A stretch of 64,000 nt of DNA from Plectosphaerella cucumerina (Eukaryota; Ascomycota; Sordariomycetes; Glomerellales; Plectosphaerellaceae). Every line of letters starts with the position of its first letter. The first letter of the stretch is position 1. The notes under the pieces are model-generated. The model was not told the DNA's origin and ran no database searches. It saw only the letters and a program-made list of their open reading frames with translations. The position numbers were made by a program, and so were the translations under genes. This document shows, one piece after another, positions 59,790 to 64,000 of this stretch. The DNA lies in assembly GCA_020746995.1 (NCBI GenBank), contig JAGPXD010000003.1, forward strand, positions 5,084,001-5,148,000, read 5' to 3'.

Positions 59790-61805
59790 ATGACCATGGA
59801 AGGCGTGAAGCAGCACGGCAACGAGGCCGACGATGAGTTCACCATCAAGCCCCAGGCCTCGACGCCCCAGCTCGACACCAGCAACTGGCCCCTGCTGCTG
59901 AAGAACTACGACAAGCGCAAGTCATACCCCAATTGCCCTTCCTTCGGGGGCACGCTCTGGGCGGGAAAGAAACAGTCTTGTTAACACGCGTTTCCTTCTT
60001 ACAGTCCTCGTCCGCACCGGCCACTTCACCCCGATTCCTGCGGGATGCAGCCCCCTCAAGCGCGACATCAAGTCGTACATCTCCAGCGGTGTCATCAACC
60101 TGGACAAGCCCTCGAACGTGGGTGGTCCCCGAGTCGAAAATAATGGGTGTCGGAGTGGTATTGACTGTTTGAATAGCCCAGCTCTCACGAGGTCGTTGCC
60201 TGGATGAAGCGCATTCTTCGGTAGGTCATTTTCGAGTCGAAGATGTCGGGTCTGGAAATGGTGTGAACTTGTTGGGGCGCTTTGGTTGTGTGGCTTGGGG
60301 CGCAAGGCTGGCTTTGCGCTTCGGTTGCATCGCGGAGTCTGTCCCAGCAGTCCACGCACTTGCGGCCCAGAAATTCTGCGACGCTGTCATATTTGAGATC
60401 ACGCACTAACATGCGCCCAGTTGCGAGAAGACCGGCCACAGCGGTACCCTCGACCCCAAGGTCACCGGCTGCCTGATCGTCTGGTATGATTATCTTCAGC
60501 GCCCCAATCCCAAGTCCCCCACTAACAAGCACAGCATCGACCGTGCCACCAGGCTCGTCAAGTCCCAGCAGGGTGCCGGTAAGGAGTACGTCTGCGTCAT
60601 CCGTCTGCACGACAAGCTCCCCGGCGGCCAGGTCCAGTTCGCTCGCGCCCTTGAGTGTAAGTGCGGTACATCCCTTGTCACCATCACATCCCAGGCTAAC
60701 TCCTCCAGCCCTCACCGGTGCTCTGTTCCAGCGTCCTCCCCTGATCTCTGCCGTCAAGCGTCAGCTCCGTATCCGTACCATCCACGAGTCCAAGCTCATC
60801 GAGTTCGACAACGACCGCCACCTCGGCGTCTTCTGGGTCTCGTGCGAGGCCGGTACCTACATCCGTACCCTCTGTGTCCACCTGGGTCTCCTCCTTGGTG
60901 TCGGCGCCCACATGCAGGAGCTGCGCCGTGTTCGCAGCGGTGCCATGGATGAGAACAAGGGCCTCGTCACCCTTCACGACGTTCTCGACGCCCAGTGGCA
61001 GATGGACAACACCAGGGATGAGTCGTACCTGCGCAAGGTCATCTCCCCCCTGGAGACCCTCCTCACCAGCTACAAGCGCATCGTCGTCAAGGACAGCGCC
61101 GTCAACGCCGTTTGCTACGGTGCCAAGCTCATGCTTCCCGGACTTCTGAGATACGGTTAGTCCCGCTGATTCTGATTGTATGTATGAACGCTAACCCCGC
61201 GACAGAGTCCGGCATTGAGGTCCACGACGAGGTTGTCCTGATGACCACCAAGGGTGAGGCCATCGCTCTTGCCATCGCCCAGATGTCGACCGTCGAGATG
61301 TCCACCTGCGGTAAGTCCACCAACCCCTACTCCCCCTGCATCTGTACTGACTAGGCCAGACCACGGCGTTGTTGCCAAGATCAAGCGTTGCATCATGGAG
61401 CGCGACCTTTACCCCAGGAGGTGGGGTCTGGGTCCCCTCGCCAGCGAGAAGAAGAAGATGAAGGCCGACGGCAAGCTCGACAAGTACGGCCGCGCCAACG
61501 AGGCCACTCCCGCCAAGTGGAAGTCGGAGTACAAGGACTTCAGCGCCCCCGCCGAGGGCGAGGCCGCTCCCGCCGCCGCCGCCACCTCCGCTGCTGTCGT
61601 CCCGTCGCCTGCCGCCACCCCCGCGAAGCCCACCGCCTCGGCCGTGGCCACGCCAGATGTCGACGAGACCAAGAAGCGCAAGAAGCACGAGGGCGAGACG
61701 CCGGATGAGAAGGCGGAGCGCAAGCGCCGGAAGGCCGAGAAGAAGGCTGCCAAGGCGGCGAAGAAGGCCAAGGCCGGCGGCGACTCGGACGAGGAGAGCG
61801 ACTAA
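59790..61805 (+). CDS. CBF5: H/ACA snoRNP pseudouridine synthase Cbf5 (dyskerin)
   Basis: Eight exons (59790-59916, 60005-60117, 60177-60220, 60421-60483, 60535-60656, 60709-61155, 61206-61310, 61360-61805) give 488 aa. Order: the DKCLD lead, the TruB catalytic domain with HSGTLDPKVTGCLIV (catalytic Asp), then RPPLISAVKRQLRIRTIHE, and the PUA domain near VVLMTTKGEAIALAIAQMST. The C-terminus is a KKxK-type lysine-rich tail after an Ala/Pro linker, ending in acidic SDEESD. Cbf5 pseudouridylates rRNA with Nop10, Gar1 and Nhp2, and is part of telomerase RNP in some eukaryotes. The first intron is GC-AG (59917-60004). The third intron is 200 nt, long for this gene. Confidence 0.94.
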
Positions 61806-63220
61806 ATGTGTCGACTGTCTGGTTCTGTTTGACAACCGACCCCTTGTCTCGTCGCTGCCCGCGCCCGCGCGCGCACACACACGGGCCTTGTTTGTCGGAT
61901 TGAAGGCTGCTGTACCATGTAAAAGTGGCTTGGGCATAAGGCGTTCGGTCTCTTCGTTTTACCGTCATGTCAATTTTTTTTCCCGCACCTGTTCTTTTCT
62001 GGTTGGAGTAGAGGGCACGATGGACGCATCCAGGGGAGCATGATAGCTGAAATGGCAAGGCATATGCTCTAGCACGGGAGGCCTACGGGTCGTCAATGCC
62101 GCTTCGTGATGTGGACGGAACAGGGGTGTGGGCGTGCCCGAGCTGTGTGGATGGCCCCTTTTAGGTGACCGCTGATAAGGATCCGACGGGCTGGGATGGC
62201 GGGTGCACGGAAGCCTAGGTGCACCTGAATGTGAGGTGTCGTACCGTATCGACTTCGAGGTGGTCAGGGCTCAGGGGCGAGCACGTTTGTCCCAGGGCGC
62301 CGGTCGGCGGGCGGGCGGGTTGGAGAACTGGAAGACAGGATGAACCCACGACGGTAAAAGGGGGATCGGGCAGATCGTGTGACTAGACTTGTCTCGGAGG
62401 ATCTCGGCGGGCCACTGCTACCTCCCAGGAGCCGGGATGAACACCATCCAGGGGGAGCATCAAAGGGAGGGCGTTGCGGGAGGTATATAGCATCAAGCTA
62501 TACCAGTAGCTTCGTCGTTCGTTCATGGGCGCCGGCAGAGGGAGCACAGCTAAAAGGGGCGGTGTCCCTGTCATCGGAGTTGATGCGCGCTTGGCAGGCA
62601 GATCATGACGACCCGCCGGCCGGACGGCGGGCGTCATGCCGGCGAGCGGGAGAAGAAAATGGAGAATGGGCCATTCGCAGGACGTTTCATCGAGACAGGG
62701 ACATGCTGGGCCTTCTGGCGTGTTTCTCGAAAGGGGGGAACAGACTGTGAGCGGCCGCGCCAGATGTGGAATGACAGCCGCCAAGGGGCGCCGGGCCACC
62801 TCGAGCGTCTCGCATTGGGCTTGTCGGCAATGGCGCGTCTGGCCGTGCGCGGGTTGCGGCGAGGTGTTGGGTTTTTTCTTTCGATGGAGAAGGAAACGGA
62901 GGGGGGAAGGGGCCATGCGGTCATGTTGCGGTGTTAGTGTCGAAGAGAGGGGAGGGGAGGATCCGAGTCGTGGGAGTATAGAAACGGGCAGCCCGCCCCT
63001 TCTGGTGGTCGGAGCTGAGGAAGCTCTTCAGGTTGGCAGCTGTGTAACGAGGTTTCTTTGTTTCTCGTCTCGACTCGAGCTTGCTTCAGCATCGGCATAG
63101 CATCAGCAGCATCAGCATCAGCATCGACAGAGCATATCATCATCGGCTTGTTGTAATCATCCCTTAATTCACCGAGGGTTCCTCGGCCTAATCACCGCGA
63201 CACACACACACATATTCACC
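61806..63220. other. Intergenic, CBF5 end to GH43 start
   Basis: 1.4 kb. GC-rich frames at 62379-62937 on both strands look accidental. An imperfect (CATCAG)n tract at about 63086-63128 and a short (CA)n run just before 63221 lie in the GH43 leader. Confidence 0.5.
63086..63128. repeat. Imperfect CATCAG microsatellite
   Basis: Repeats of CATCAG and CAGCATC with single-base changes. It lies about 95 bp before the GH43 start, so it is probably in the leader or core promoter. Confidence 0.6.
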
Positions 63221-64000
63221 ATGAGACCATCAACATCAAGAGGCCTGCTCTGGGCGGGCGTCCTCGCGGGGCTCTTCACATCGACAGCATCAACACCAGT
63301 CCGCAACCCGGTCCAGGCGCTCTTCGTCCTGGAGGACTCCTCGGCGGGTGATGCGCAGCTGAACCGCGACTTCCCGGACCCGTCCATCATCCGAGCCCAC
63401 GACGGCTTCTGGTACTCCTACGCAACAAACAGCAACGGCAAAAATGTCCAAGTAGCACGAGCACACGAACCCCTAGGCCCATGGGAATGGCTCGACTTCG
63501 ACGTCATGCCCGACCGCGGCTGGACATCGGGACGCAACACGTGGGCGCCCGACGTGCGCCGCACAAGCAACGGCTCCTACGTCCTCTACTTCTCCGGCGA
63601 GCTCCCGAACCAAAACGGCAAACACTGCGTCGGCGTCGCCCTCGCCATGGAGCCTCTGGGCCCTTACACGCCCCAGCCGGAACCATGGGCATGTCACCTC
63701 GACCAGGGCGGCGCCATCGATCCCGCGGGATTCCTCGACACGAGCACCGGCCGCCGCTACGTGACCTACAAAGTCGACGGGAACCACGACGGCAACGGCG
63801 GCGACTGCGGGAACAGCATCGAGCCCCTGGCCGCCACGCCGCTGATGTTGCAGGAAGTCGACGCCGTAGACGGCCACACCAAGATCGGGCCACCAGTCCA
63901 AATCCTCGACCGCACCGCCGCCGACGGACCGCTCGTCGAAGCGCCTAGCATCGCGCTCCTGAGCGACGGGACGTACGTGCTGTTCTATAGCAGTTTCTGC
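63221..64000 (+). CDS. Secreted GH43 glycoside hydrolase, cut by the window edge
   Basis: The frame is open from ATG 63221 to the last base (260 codons). A signal peptide (RGLLWAGVLAGLFTSTAST) precedes the five-bladed propeller. The catalytic base Asp is in NRDFPDPSII, the pKa-modulating Asp in GAIDPAGFLD, and the acid Glu in LVEAPSIAL. These three residues and NTWAPDVRR are the GH43 pattern seen in arabinan-degrading enzymes and beta-xylosidases. The subfamily cannot be named from this part. The rest of the propeller, and any C-terminal domain, lies beyond the window. It is a plant-cell-wall or storage-polysaccharide enzyme by family. Confidence 0.88.
   Translation, partial: MRPSTSRGLLWAGVLAGLFTSTASTPVRNPVQALFVLEDSSAGDAQLNRDFPDPSIIRAHDGFWYSYATNSNGKNVQVARAHEPLGPWEWLDFDVMPDRGWTSGRNTWAPDVRRTSNGSYVLYFSGELPNQNGKHCVGVALAMEPLGPYTPQPEPWACHLDQGGAIDPAGFLDTSTGRRYVTYKVDGNHDGNGGDCGNSIEPLAATPLMLQEVDAVDGHTKIGPPVQILDRTAADGPLVEAPSIALLSDGTYVLFYSSFC

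Overview
The window is nuclear DNA of a filamentous ascomycete, most likely a Sordariomycete. The signs are genes split by short GT-AG introns (about 45-90 nt) with CTGAC/CTAAC-type branch points, a HET-domain gene, fungal CorA-like and HeLo/SesA-like genes, secreted GH10 and GH43 enzymes, and a filamentous-fungal-type Nta1 with a long tail. No tRNA, rRNA, CRISPR or recognisable transposon was found. The right edge cuts a GH43 gene.

Layout. 0-9 kb holds housekeeping genes: a Spo12-like mitotic-exit protein, DRG-family GTPase Rbg1, an unknown gene interrupted by one in-frame TGA, splicing factor Cwc2, urease accessory protein UreF, a small HIG1/Rcf-like protein and clamp-loader subunit Rfc4. 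9-12 kb is gene-poor. 12-20 kb is accessory: a solitary SesA/HeLo-like N-terminal domain protein, a protein kinase convergent to it, a tiny unknown gene and a CorA-like two-helix membrane protein. 20-29 kb has a UIM protein, E2 enzyme Cdc34 and a divergent secreted GH10 protein. 29-37 kb has the amino-acid-starvation kinase Gcn2 (CPC-3), divergent from the arginine gene ARG7/argJ. 37-42 kb has a secreted berberine-bridge-type oxidase divergent from a HET-domain gene. 42-47 kb has Cut12, HIS3 and a Derlin. 47-60 kb has two paralogous Cys-rich type-I membrane proteins flanking a secreted unknown and N-terminal amidase Nta1. 60-64 kb has pseudouridine synthase Cbf5 and the truncated GH43.

Functional links. 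Gcn2 senses uncharged tRNA and activates the Gcn4/CPC1 programme. ARG7 across the shared intergenic region, and HIS3 about 10 kb away, are classical targets of that programme. The intergenic region carries CPRE-type sites near ARG7 and a repeated CPRE-like decamer in the GCN2 leader. The SesA/HeLo-like, kinase, CorA-like and HET genes are the sort of families found at fungal recognition or cell-death loci, but nothing here shows they act together.

Limits. Calls rest on reading translations and splice signals by eye. Exon joins were checked for frame where coordinates are given. No homology search was possible.
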